Origin: Angiostrongylus vasorum
Taxonomy: Eukaryota; Nematoda; Chromadorea; Rhabditida; Metastrongylidae
Assembly (NCBI GenBank): GCA_018806985.1
Contig: JADANN010000217.1
Coordinates: forward strand, 43,815 to 107,814
Length of the DNA: 64,000 nucleotides
Direction: 5' to 3'
In this document: piece by piece, positions 1 to 9,778 of the stretch
Layout: each line of letters opens with the position of its first letter
How positions within the stretch are numbered: position 1 is the first letter of the stretch
Program-made: the position numbers and the translations under genes
Notes under the pieces: generated by a model
Seen by the model: only the letters and a program-made list of their open reading frames with translations
The model's database searches: none
What the model was told of the DNA's origin: nothing

Positions 1-1130
1 AACATTCGGGGGGCGGAGAGTAAGCTTGCTGTGTCACAAACCTGGTTCTCCCTTGACTTTGGTGTAGCGATTTTCCTATACCTTCCATTTCCTCTGTTTG
101 ATGTTGCCATCTGTTTTACTACATCTCCTTACATCGGTTAATCGTGTTGTACCCATCCGTCTCACACCAAATTTAGAATTGTTTCTCTGAATTACCATGG
201 AAAGAGAGCTGTCGTAGAGCTCAATATTTTAACACCCTTTCGATGGCGATTATTTTCCGTTTTGTCGCGCAATGGAAGAAGTAATAATTTTTTTCTCTTT
301 ACGTACTGTGACACTTGTGGATTTCACAGTGACCGCTCCTTCAGGTCTTGCGATTCGCCGCCTCCTTTACTGTTATTTCCGTTTTGCAAATCAGTTTTCC
401 TTCTCTGCTTTTCGCAAGAATCTTTAATGGGCTCTTATTCTATGAGTGCTTCACGTTCTTCTGTAGAACTTCCGATGTTTCTGGAGCATATAGATCTCTC
501 GCATGTGAAGAAAAAAACATTTGTTTACTACGCAATCATACTGCTTGCACTATTTAATGAAAGGATATAAATTCTGCAACGGATTTCACGATGTTTACAA
601 TGTGGTTTGGACATCCTATCATTTCATACCAAAACGCATGGTTGGGATTGAATGTTAGAAAACAACGAATGGCTTGTCAAAAATTATACTGGACTCTGCG
701 TGGATTGCCAGTTTACGAGGCAGTGGCATTTCTGTGCTTCTTCACGGCGTACGTCCTCTAACCATCACATTCTCGTCAAAACCAATTGTCCCTCGCCACA
801 AAGTGAGGAAAATTTATAGGAGATTGTCAAGAAGACAACCTGTCATAAACGACGCCTGCCACACCATCTCCGTTGGATAAGTCGTCGACTGATGACAAGG
901 AGTATAGGAAAAAACTTGTGTTCACCAAAACAAACCACCTCAAAGAAAATGGCACCTGCAGGTGTCATACCGGCCATTCCCTCAACGTCGTTGTGACACC
1001 CATAGAAGTCACTGCTCGCGAGAGTGTCAGGTAGCATATAGTGCAGCGGAGTGAAGTGGTCATCCACGATTTTGATCACTGTTTGTGAACGTGTTGCAAC
1101 TTCCACTTTTCCATAATTAGTTGTTAGTAG
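1..1130. other. Unassigned left end, no recognisable gene
   Basis: I recognise nothing here. Two open stretches stand out. One is 262-570 (+), with an overlapping open frame at 348-557. The other is a 119-codon frame on the minus strand, from a Met at 1202 down to 843. The minus-strand frame starts inside the edge of repeat block E and runs out of it, so its first residues are repeat-derived. No family, signal peptide or clear splice pair supports either as a real exon. Confidence 0.3.
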
Positions 1131-2046
1131 CAAGGAAACACGCATTGGATGATATTGGCTTATCTTTACAAATATATTTTCATACGAAACATTGCCATTC
1201 ATTGCTTCATTTTGTTAATGGAACAATAACGTGATGTAGCATGTCACTGAGAGTGCTCCGCTACGTCAACTCTGTTCTGTCACCATATTTTTTTGTTTTG
1301 TTTTAACAGTGATTTTCAGTGCTGCTGTCATGCCCTATCTCTTTAGTGGCGATCAGCACTTACTACTTCGACCGTTGATCTTGGACGAGGTAGTCACTAA
1401 TGATAACCATGACCAGGGAGGTCGAAAGTCAATTTGTAGATCTCGATCCTGCATATTCTTTAGAAGAAATTTCAGGTAAGCGCCTGCAGTGAAGCTAAGA
1501 AATTCATCTCGAACGTAGTAGCTGAGACAACAAGTGAGTCTGAAACTTATTTCTGTGATTTTTTTCGAGGCATCCTATTTTTTGACATTTACTGGTATTT
1601 TTAAGCCCAAATTGCTCTCTGTCAAGTCATAATTGTTGCAGCAGATTTTTCATATAATTGTGCTAGTAATCCAAGTCCCAATAACTAGCAAAATTTTAGA
1701 AATGGCGACACTAGAAGCAGCCGCATTACAAGAGGAAGAGGGCGCGCAACCATGAAAACCTCTCACAAAAAGACCCACGATGGCATCCATAGACTTAGTA
1801 TGATTAATGTGTTATGGGTATAACAGAGTTCGTGAGGAACTAATCAATACATATTTGCCACACCGTATATGTCAGGTTTTTTCTGCTGTATAACGAGTGT
1901 ACCATATGATGGGTTCCATGTGAAGTACTTTTTTCTTCTACATAATTACAGTTTTGTTACACGATTGATGATTCAATAGTAGTCTCTGCGTACTGCCGTG
2001 CTATTTGTATATATTTGACAGAACATCGTTAATGACGAGCTAGTGT
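1131..2046 (-). repeat. Block E, copy 1 (inverted)
   Basis: This is the reverse complement of 38895-40240 and 44145-45510, and can be followed by eye over almost its whole length. It differs from both by lacking the SINE A insertions: GTGTTATGGGTATA and ACTGGTATTTTT here are the uninterrupted target sites of the 39.2 kb and 44.8 kb insertions. A short frame around the MTR codons at 1405-1480 (TREVESQFVDLDPAYSLEE, followed by ISG and then GTAAGC) is partly conserved in the other copies and could be an old exon edge. I assign no function. Confidence 0.7.
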
Positions 2047-2165
2047 ATATTGTCATGGTTCTAGTTCGACTCCGCTCTGGAGCAACCAAGCCTCTGATCC
2101 CTCCGGGGTCGGGAAATTGGTGCCGGATTTTTCTGCAAAGAAGTCATTCTCTGCAATCCAATTGG
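2047..2165 (+). mobile_element. SINE A fragment (tRNA-derived head)
   Basis: It contains a B-box-like TAGTTCGACTCC and the family core (CCAAGCCT, then CCTCCGG, then AAATTGGTGCC) shared with the copies at 33.4, 34.2, 39.3, 44.8 and 54.9 kb. It is truncated before the typical 3' tail and abuts the end of block E. Confidence 0.6.
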
Positions 2166-2394
2166 GAGCGCTCGAGCTCGGCTATCTCAACGCTCCAGGA
2201 AGAATTGCTCGGTCAGCATTCTACGATTGGATTTTATGATCAAGATGAAGTGAAAATGCTCAAGCAGCACCCGATGCCAAGTTGGAAGATCTTTGTGGAC
2301 AATGAATGCGAAGAAACGAATTTAATGTGAGAGGTGCTGGGATCCGTAAAGAAGACCTGAAGATGGGCCAGATGAAATTAAAAAAATAAAAAAT

Positions 2395-3125
2395 CTTATG
2401 CACAGTTAGGAAGAACAAAAAAAATTGAATTCATCCTCCCCTCCGGAGCCTCGATTTCATCCCAAAAAATGAAAAAAGATTTGTGAAGACGAAAAAGAAG
2501 CGATCTCTAAGAGATAGGTGCTGGAATGGACAAAAATACCGAGCTGTCTTCAAATGATATCAACGGTTTTACTCATTTCATATAGTGAAAGGCAAAGGTT
2601 CATTGTGAGGTTAATCTTTGCAGTGAATTGTGTGCATTTTCGGTGTGGCTGGTTTCCCAATCATCGAAGTTGGAACAGCTGCATAGACATACGGCATCAA
2701 ATATGTCGGATGCAGAAACGAACAAGCGGTAGTTTCTTTCCACGATTTGTTATGAAGAAAGAATTAGTTACATAACAGAGAAAACAATTTCGTCGATGTT
2801 GGTCAGCTACCATGCGTTAACGAAAAAGTGAAAGATATCACAAACTTTCTTACTACTTTATGTTCAAACCCCACTAAACTCTAAGCTTTTCAACTAAAGC
2901 TGCCAGTCCGTTTCTTTAACGAAAATGGCTATAACTAAAGGATATATTTTTTTATCATCGGTTTACAGAGCTAAGAATAATATAGCGGCAAACTAGTATG
3001 AAACGCGATGGAATCGCACAATTGATGGAGTCTCTCTTTATGAGAAATGATAGACCCTACGTGATTTAATCGTTTTATGGTCTCAGTACCGACATTGCGG
3101 AACCGTTGACAATGATGAGTTCCTT
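2395..3125 (-). repeat. Block D fragment (inverted)
   Basis: Reverse complement of 21760-22500 and 36190-36920. Recognisable runs include the GCGTTA / AAAGTGAAAGATATCAC segment and the CATCGAAGTTGG segment. Only the low-coordinate part of block D is present. It lacks the region that carries the possible membrane-protein exons. Confidence 0.7.
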
Positions 3126-3540
3126 TTCTCGCCATATTCGGCAGGTACCTCTCGCCTACCGCCTATCCGTTCATCGACCACCTTGACAACTTCCCTGCGC
3201 AAGAAATGCTTCAGCATCTACGGTGACGCGAAAATGCATTCAACGAATTCGTTGCTTCCAGAACTCTAGAATTTTAAGCAACTGGAACGAATAACCTTGT
3301 CCTTATTTCAATTAGCAGGAAATAGTGTGGAAAAAGTTATGGTTATTTAAGGCTTACATTTAAAATCAGACATTTCATGTGTTACAACTTGATATAAATA
3401 GTTAGATCTCTTGCCGCTCATTTTGCACCTGGGCTATTTTTAAACCGGCTGATTAGAGACGCACCAAATCTTTCTTAATCTAGTACACTTCATTGCGATT
3501 TTTCACGTTAGCTTAACTATTGGGAAATTTTGCGGCTAAC
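3126..3540. other. Unassigned spacer
   Basis: I see no gene, repeat family member or RNA here. It separates the block D fragment from the 3' flank of the lone terminal exon on the minus strand. Confidence 0.4.
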
Positions 3541-3543
3541 TGG

Positions 3544-3549
3544 TTTATT
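3544..3549 (-). other. Poly(A) signal of the lone exon relic
   Basis: AATAAA on the minus strand, about 80 bases after the TAA stop of the exon at 3627-3755. The surrounding 3' flank resembles the 3' flank of the intact gene after 56099 (shared GGGCAAT, GTGGTATTTTA and CCAATAAAC words). This places the relic nearer the intact gene's lineage for its 3' end. Confidence 0.6.
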
Positions 3550-3626
3550 GGTCTCATAAGGGAACGATATAAAATACCACACAAATGCATTGCCCGTTAT
3601 AAAGAGGTCGTAAAAGCCTACTCACT

Positions 3627-3755
3627 TTATTGGACAGTGGCAAATGCCGAAAAGAAGTTCGATCCAAATGGACCCGATGCCAAGCTTCGTACCACTCTGT
3701 TTACCACGCCTTGCCACATCTCTCTCGACCAATTCGCCATGAATGGATTTGTGGT
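3627..3755 (-). pseudogene. Lone terminal exon of the secreted-protein family
   Basis: Read on the minus strand, 129 bases encode 42 residues and a TAA stop. The exon starts after a CTCTGCAG acceptor with TTNPFMANWSREMWQ and ends FSAFATVQ. The length equals exon 5 of the intact gene exactly and the frame is undamaged. The upstream intron sequence (3756-3815) resembles intron 4 of the 19.6-21.2 kb copy. It then stops near where the donor should be and is replaced by the end of a Penelope-like element. No exons 1-4 lie upstream on this strand. The exon body looks like the 6 kb copy while the stop context and 3' flank look like the 53-56 kb gene, suggesting a mosaic. It is most likely a fragment cut off by transposition, although it could serve as a 3' exon for something transcribed from the right. 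Confidence 0.75.
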
Positions 3756-3815
3756 CTGCAGAGATATGTTTTCTTTCAAAATGAAATTGTGTAGAAAAGA
3801 AAGCTGTCCAATGTG

Positions 3816-3985
3816 ATTGAAATCTTGGTTTTGCGTTTTCTCTGTTTGGTTGTGGAGCTGTTTGGCTGGGATAGATTACTGTTAACTTGACCTTTCCATG
3901 CTCTGCGAAATCCGCCGAAACGTCGGCTTGTCACGGATATAAAGAATAAAGCCAATCTTATAAACTGACAAACTGCCACCAAAGG
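3816..3985 (+). mobile_element. Penelope-like element, extreme 3' end
   Basis: It shares the order of words seen at 5640-5835 and 27960-28115: GAAATCTTG, a CTGTTTGG run, CTTGACCTTTCCA, then a hammerhead-like CTCTGCGAA / GCCGAAACGTCGGC, then AAAGAATAAAG. The catalytic CUGANGA box is damaged to CTGCGAA. It is joined directly to the intron of the lone exon relic. Confidence 0.65.
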
Positions 3986-3989
3986 TTTC

Positions 3990-4205
3990 GATTGCCCGCC
4001 GTTAACGGTAGAACGACTTCCGCGACCTGCCTCATTTTCAAAGTCAAATTCGCACTCACGAAGTTTCTACAAACAACGTTGTACTGTGCACTGGCTAAAA
4101 CATGCTTGACGACGTATCTCACCAATTTTTCCAACCTTCTGAGACCTCACCCGTTGCGTCTTTGTGCCAAGTGGTGTGTTTCGATAATTGGTGTGCTTGG
4201 AAGAA
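3990..4205 (-). mobile_element. Mariner transposase N-terminal fragment (decayed)
   Basis: The minus strand reads ...SQCTVQRCL, a stop, then KLRECEFDFENEAGRGS and RSTVNGG. This matches the mariner helix-turn-helix linker pattern (TVxRWFxKFRxGDFDxExExGRGRPSxVDN). It is a different mariner from the one at 14.1-15.1 kb, judging by the residues. No catalytic region is present. Confidence 0.5.
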
Positions 4206-4310
4206 TTACCAGTATTGGGACTGAGAAAAATACGAATCATTTACTTTTTTATATTCATTTATATGATCTTGCAAACTGATCATTTTGAGCCGATGCGAGG
4301 TTTTTTATAG

Positions 4311-4367
4311 GTCTTCGTTGTCGTTGTTGTTGTTCTTTGTGGTCGTTGCTGTTGCTGTTGCTATTCG
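4311..4367. repeat. Trinucleotide-rich tract (GTT / GCT)
   Basis: Imperfect run of GTTGTC, GTTGTTGTT, then GTTGCTGTTGCTGTTGCT. On the minus strand it reads as short Asn/Ala/Thr repeats with no surrounding gene evidence. Confidence 0.7.
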
Positions 4368-4569
4368 ATTAGTATTAATGAAGATCAAACATTTCAAATA
4401 AACGCCATATTGATCAGGAAGGCTCCTCACCGTGCTGCTACGAGTGGGACTGGTCGACGCGTTGTTCACGTGGGTCGCGAGCGACACTCACCCAGCCCAG
4501 AAAATCACTTTACAATAAGGGCACAGATCTTCAAAACACTCCTCTGGTACACATAGCTCACAAAAGCAC

Positions 4570-4925
4570 AACGGCGATGTTCTTGAAGTGAATGTCCGGG
4601 TCCAAGCGTAAGAATCAAAAAACATCAACGCGCAAAACTCCTGAGGCGTTTTGTATAAATTTCAAAAATCCAAGGATGAACCGGAAAAGCAGTGCTATCA
4701 ATAACAGCCGTCCTGTATAAAAGGGCATCGCCGAGTGGGTATGCCTCATTCGAGAGATGCTCCACAGAGGAAGACCCGGCTCAATGCGCAACCAAGACGC
4801 CACCTCGAGAACACGAACAACTGTGAACCATCGACTGGGATCATCGGCACTGATGAAGGTGAAACCGTCAAAACGTTAGCCGAAAAATAAATATCATTTA
4901 TCAACTTCGTGTAAGCTCATCAAAG
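4570..4925 (+). mobile_element. Penelope-like element 3' end, second subfamily
   Basis: It ends in a tail (AAATAAATATC, TTTATCAACTTCGTG, AAGCTCATCAAAGAA) that recurs at 18066-18117 and 31910-31985 (-). The coding part is a degraded stretch just upstream of the usual PLE C-terminus (ACGCGCAAAACTCCTGAGG, as at 42230). A hammerhead-like motif spans 4844-4888: CTGATGA core, GGTGAAACC stem II, and flanking TCGGC / GCCGA arms that can pair. The GAAA box appears as CAAAA. Confidence 0.55.
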
Positions 4926-4934
4926 AAGGAATTT

Positions 4935-5155
4935 ATGAATGAAAATTCGACGAAAACCCGTTTTTTGGCCTTTAAAATTGCCAAGCTCAAAATTGGTAGG
5001 AAAAAGCTCAATTTTTGGCTAACGCAAAAATATAGTTAAAAAGAGCATGAAATCATCTTTCGAATGATATTTGATACTGTAAGCTACAAAGGAAAAGTTG
5101 TTTGTAAAAAACACATTGAAACAGTGAATATGTTAAAAGCTCATTTATTTATGAA
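4935..5155. repeat. AT-rich repeat shared with the mariner flank at 15.0 kb
   Basis: Similar to 15015-15210 word by word (GACGAAAAC, AAATTGC, AAGCTCAAAA-TTGG, AAAAAG, AGCATAAAA, a TTTGTA / TTTATA run, CATTGAAAC / TATTAAAAC). At 15 kb the homologous stretch overlaps the 5' part of a mariner. This copy may therefore be the 5' end of a related mariner or another repeat into which one inserted. Confidence 0.45.
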
Positions 5156-5169
5156 CAACTCAATACAAC

Positions 5170-5840
5170 GCAAAATTGCACAGTCTCTCGTCACTGTAGA
5201 CATGGTGATTCCATGAATTCGGGTAGGCGGTACTCAATCTCCTGTGAAAGAGTGCAGAGGGACGAATACATTAGCGAAGAGGGTAGACCACTTCGCTTTC
5301 GTGTAAAACAACATCGAGTTTGTAAAACTGGAGTTAAACCAGTACTCCATTAGGCGCTCACAGGGCACGGAGAAATAACGGGGACGATTTCTTAGTTAAA
5401 GTAAGCATTCTCAAAGGGAAATCGAAATAATCAGTGCGTAAAACTCTCAAAAGCATGTCGGTTAAATTCCCAAGAGTTTAAAAAATGAACCGTTGGGAAG
5501 GAATGCTTCGTTATCACACGTGATCTCACGACGGTGCTTAAAACTGAAATGTAAATGTGAGAGAGGCACATTACGCTTTCCTCGTGAGCTCTGCGTGGTT
5601 GGTCTCCGCATGAAATACTCAGTGCAACACTCGTACAATGGCAAGCGTGTGAAAGAAGATATTTTGTTTTCAATGCGAACAAAATCTTGCTTTTAGTCCT
5701 TTCCTCTGTTTGGGGGTATGGAGGTGCTTGGGCAGGGTAGACTGCAGCCAACTTGACCTTTTTCGGGCTCTGAAGAAGGCGAAAGCCGCCGAAAGCGTCA
5801 AGCTGTTCATAAAGAAAGAATAAAATCAACAACCTCGTGT
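5170..5840 (+). mobile_element. Penelope-like element, 3' half (decayed)
   Basis: The translation is broken by many stops but keeps the landmarks of the GIY-YIG endonuclease C-terminal part in the order seen at 42.0-42.6 kb: ...GDDFLVKVSILK, ...RYHT, then the non-coding tail. The tail has CTTGACCTTTTTCGGGC and a hammerhead-like core CTGAAGA, AGGCGAAAGCCGCC, GAAAGCGTC at 5769-5801. The core carries an extra G after GAAA, and stem I pairing is partial. Confidence 0.7.
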
Positions 5841-6096
5841 GTTGCTTGTCAAGAGAACAGTAATTTGTAATATTTGTACCAAACTCTTTGTTATTCTCAT
5901 TCTTTCATTTTTTTTTAAACTCGTCTTTAGACTGAAAGAGAGAGAGAATCTCTTCATTTGAAAACAACTATATACCTTCTTGCTCCTATTGTACACGAGC
6001 AAACTTCAGTCAGCTAACCAGAGCTCAATAAGTGTTCTTGTATAGCATACAATTTCTATTTTCTTGTTTTTATTGAACCGTTCAGCGGAAAACTAG

Positions 6097-6102
6097 TTTA
6101 TT
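6097..6102 (-). other. Poly(A) signal of the 6-8 kb gene copy
   Basis: AATAAA on the minus strand about 65 bases after the TGA at 6167-6169. The same context (CAATAAACTA) follows the 19.6-21.2 kb copy. Confidence 0.6.
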
Positions 6103-6166
6103 GTTTTTATGCTGCAACGGTTCAAAAAAAATTTGTTCACTCCAAATAGTTCTTGTTCGACTTTTT

Positions 6167-7842
6167 TCATGAGACGGTGGCAAATGCCGAGAAAAAGTTC
6201 GATCCAAATGGACCCGATGCCAGGCTTCGTACCACTCTGTTCACCACGCCTTGCCACATCTCTCTCGACCAATTCGCCATGATCGGGTTTGTGGTCGTGA
6301 GAGTTCCTGAAATTGCCAAGTGCTGGGGGGGAACAGCCAATACATTTTCTCCAGTGCTCAGCGTACACATCATGTTGCATATTGCAGTCACCGTATTTCC
6401 AAAGATTATGCATTTCGGCATCATGCCCTTGCGCGACTGAAAGAAATTTCTTGATTGAAGATTCTACCTCCATTTGGAAATCAGCCAACTACAAGAATTA
6501 CTTTATGTCGGTGATTTTTTGCCTATGAACAGTCGATGTACAATAAACCCTGGCCACAAGAATCATTTAAAAGTAGTCTGCGAAGCAGTCAAGTGATTAT
6601 CAGAGACTTGGCTAACTGCAAAGACTTTTTTTTTGAAGACGAAAAACGTAACTTTTGACTTAATTTAACATAAAAGCTTTTGTTTTTCAAGATTACTGCA
6701 AGATTGGGCAATCTCAGAAAAATAACTTTCCAATATGATTTGAACGTCTGAAGAGATAGTACATTTCACGATTTGCCATGTGAAAAGCTACTTCATAGAG
6801 TTCTTTTTGAAAGATAGAAATATAAAGTTTGCACAAATAACCCATAGCGACATCCCTAAGCAGCATCACGTACAAGCTTTTGTAGAAACAGTTCAGATCC
6901 ATTGCATTGTTTACCGATGACCTGAACTACCTGTGATGTTTTCTCGCCAGTACAAGTATTTCCTTACTTCGGGCTCTAAATTTGCCGATCGCTCCGTTAA
7001 ATGCTCAAAACCCACCAGCAATCTCATTTCCAAAGTCGGCACTGGCACGGTTAACTTCTACTTCCATGCATTGCAGTGGTTCGTAGTTTATTCTCACAGT
7101 GAGCTGACCCAAAATGATTTGGATTATGGGATCGGGGAGGCCGGCAGCACGACCTTGTTGTTCGAGAACGTCAAACACCTGAAGAACAGCGTTTTCGCTA
7201 ACTAGAAGAATTTGCAGAGAGTTTCTTCAATTGAACTACACGAAACCAGACAGGCCGGGTTAAAACCAAAATGCCGACGAATCCTTTCAAAAATTGAAGG
7301 CTTTCATTAAACCTGTCCAAGAGATGAGAACTCACTGCTTGCATTACATTACGCATCACAAATCCACTGGCCGCCCCTGCATTCGGTGCGATACCGGAAA
7401 CCCGAGCAGCTACACCTGCTCCCGTTGAGAAAACCATCTGCACCGGCAGGGTGAAGCCGGTAACGTTGAAGGTCCTTGTGGTCATTGCGGCTGAATTCAA
7501 CAAGCTTTTCTATTGAAGAAACATAAATAGAAGTAAAATTCCGCAACTTTTTAAATAGATAGATGAACGATAGGGTTAACTAAGCTTTCCAAATGAAAGA
7601 TTGAAAAAAAATTTTTCAGTAATTAAATTATTGGTGATTGCTTAATATCGCCGTTTTTGGAACTCTATATTTAGGGAAATTTGGAAATTTATGCTTCAAT
7701 TTGCAAATGTTTCTATTACAAGAGCAATACTGTGTTTAATACCTGGTCCTGCTGCACATCCGAACACTGCAGTGGTGGTGAGGAGAGAAAAGCAGCAACG
7801 GACGTGCCAGAACGTTTCGCCGTGTTTGCCACACCAGCTCAT
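6167..7842 (-). pseudogene. Secreted-protein family, copy C (intron 4 lost)
   Basis: Exons on the minus strand: 7842-7743 (signal-peptide exon), 7490-7336, 7178-6968, and 6436-6167, where exons 4 and 5 are fused. Exon 2 is intact (MTTRTFNVTGFT ... RNVMQA) with correct AG and GTGAGT sites. Exon 3 starts VFDVLEQQGRAAG and is 63 bases longer than in the intact gene, but contains a TGA at 7005-7007. Exon 1 is out of frame in the middle, so the hydrophobic core is lost. The exon 4 start is two bases short for its phase. The last 85 codons are open (MMPKCIIFGNTVTAIC ... FSAFATVS). The exon 4/exon 5 boundary (6295/6296) is an exact fusion: the 56-58-base intron present in the other copies is missing with no scar. 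I class it as a recent pseudogene. Exon 3 could instead be spliced differently. Confidence 0.8.
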
Positions 7843-9589
7843 TATTATGAGAATCACACCTGCAAATATCTTGGGATGGTAGTACCTATTGGCATGTTTA
7901 AATTTGAGTAGATGATCTCCTGCTTTCGGTATGGTTGTGGAGAAATCGGCGTGGGATTTCCACTAGGGATTTGTAATCCGTAAACCGCAACGCAGTTATT
8001 AGGGATCTACTTGACATTTCTAAGACAAAAAGAAACTTTCTTCAAATGCGTCATATTTCATTACGGTCGGCCTTGGTGTTGGGACACGGCTATTCCGAAG
8101 CACAGAGAAATCGGCAAATGAGGTGCAACGTATGCCAAGGGTTGAACGAGAACAACGTGTGAGGACGATTGCTTAATTCATCGAATGCGCTGATTTCTCA
8201 TCTGCTACAGTATAAATCGGTCTCGGCTATGTGATTTTTATTGCTGTGACATTAAATTTCTAACTTTCCCACAAACGAGCAAATACAGAATCGACAAAAA
8301 CGGCATCGTTAAAAAGCGCACTTTTGGGAAAAACTCTAACCTACAGATTTATCGAATGACAAAAAGGTAACACAGCTTTTCCACAAGCAGCAGTCCCATA
8401 GGCAAATGCAAAAAATGCCAAAAATCGCATCCATTTAGCTGCTATGGGTTTTTATTTTTAATTTACTGTAGTAGTAAGGTTCCTGTCTTTGTGGCCAGCC
8501 GGATTGATATCCCTAACAAGCATTTCTCCAGAATCTCACTAGATGATTAAAGAGCCGCATCTTGAAAAAAAACTGCATCAAAGCATAAAGTGTTGTTATC
8601 TCGTGCTAACACTCTGCACTTTGATGAAACATACGATGCAGTGAAATGAAGAAGGAAACTGTCGGAGCGACACTGATCTAGCGCTTCCTTTGCCACACTT
8701 TTTAACGTTCCAGATTTCCAATAAAGGCAAATGTTTATACAGCGCCGTTTGAGTCTCCGCATCTTTCCTTCGTGTCCGCGAAAACAAATTGTGTTATTGA
8801 GCAATTTTTGACTAAGGCAGTGACCATTGGATCTGACGAGTAATTGCATTCCCTCAATTCTTTCTTTGGAGAGTGAAGGTTTAGACAACGATCACTTTGA
8901 CTTTCGAAACGTTGTACAATCTCGCAGGCTGACCTGAGTCGTTTTCTGCTCATTTAGTGGTTATGTGCAGAACATATGTTGTAGCTGCAGACTGACGCGT
9001 ATTTAAATGAAGTGTTGCAAAAACAAGAATTCAATTCTCACTTTTGGTTTAAATTTCGTCGACATCAATGAATATCCATTTGTCGCTCAGTGATTGAAAG
9101 CGAACTCTTTGAAAAGTTGTCTACCTGACGACTACTTGACCATGAAGTTTATTAAGAACTTCTCTCGACCACGTACAGAACAAATCTAGAAGTTCTGTGT
9201 GAAGTTTCCGCTGTGAAGCGAGCAGCGTTGGCGAAGGCAAATGTGAAGCCCCCACCAGTTCCAATATGCCGTCAGAATCATTTATCACGTATTTTTGTTT
9301 CAGACTGTTTCGTGTATGCACATAAACATAGAAAACATAGCGCCACGGAATCATCGGCGGTTTTACGATGCCTTCATGAAAGATGAAGGAAGCTGAATAA
9401 GCACTTTCGTATTGTTTCGATGAATTTCCCAGCGACGATCAGCAAAGCCACAAAATATTAATAGCATTTGCGATGCGCTACCATAATCGGAAAGTCCGTG
9501 TTCGTGAAAAAAAATTTCATCGCACCAAATTTCCTCGTGTATCGCAGTGGGAAGTGGTGTCTTGTAATACACATGGACGGCGGGTTGGA

Positions 9590-9778
9590 TAAGTCTTCTG
9601 GGGTCTGGAAGCTTTCAGTTCCTCTACGGCCAGCAAATACTTATTGCGCCGATGACCCACCGCGTGTTATTTATAGGTCTGATACGCATTCAGTCACCTC
9701 TTGGAATACTTGGCAAAGTCGAACGAATATCGAGTCCCTTATGGATTAATCAATACCGAATTCTTTGTCCTTTTATAA
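9590..9778 (+). mobile_element. SINE A remnant inside block alpha
   Basis: It keeps the 3' half: GATACGCATTCAGTCACCTC, a GTCGAACG word, GATTAATCAATACCGAATTC, and a TTTGTCCTTTT tail. The equivalent place in the other alpha copy (51300-51500, opposite strand) has the same remnant. The insertion therefore predates the duplication. Confidence 0.55.

Noticed and set aside
5431..5832. 133-codon minus-strand frame
   Set aside because: Antisense to a decayed Penelope-like element 3' region. The sense strand aligns with four other PLE copies.
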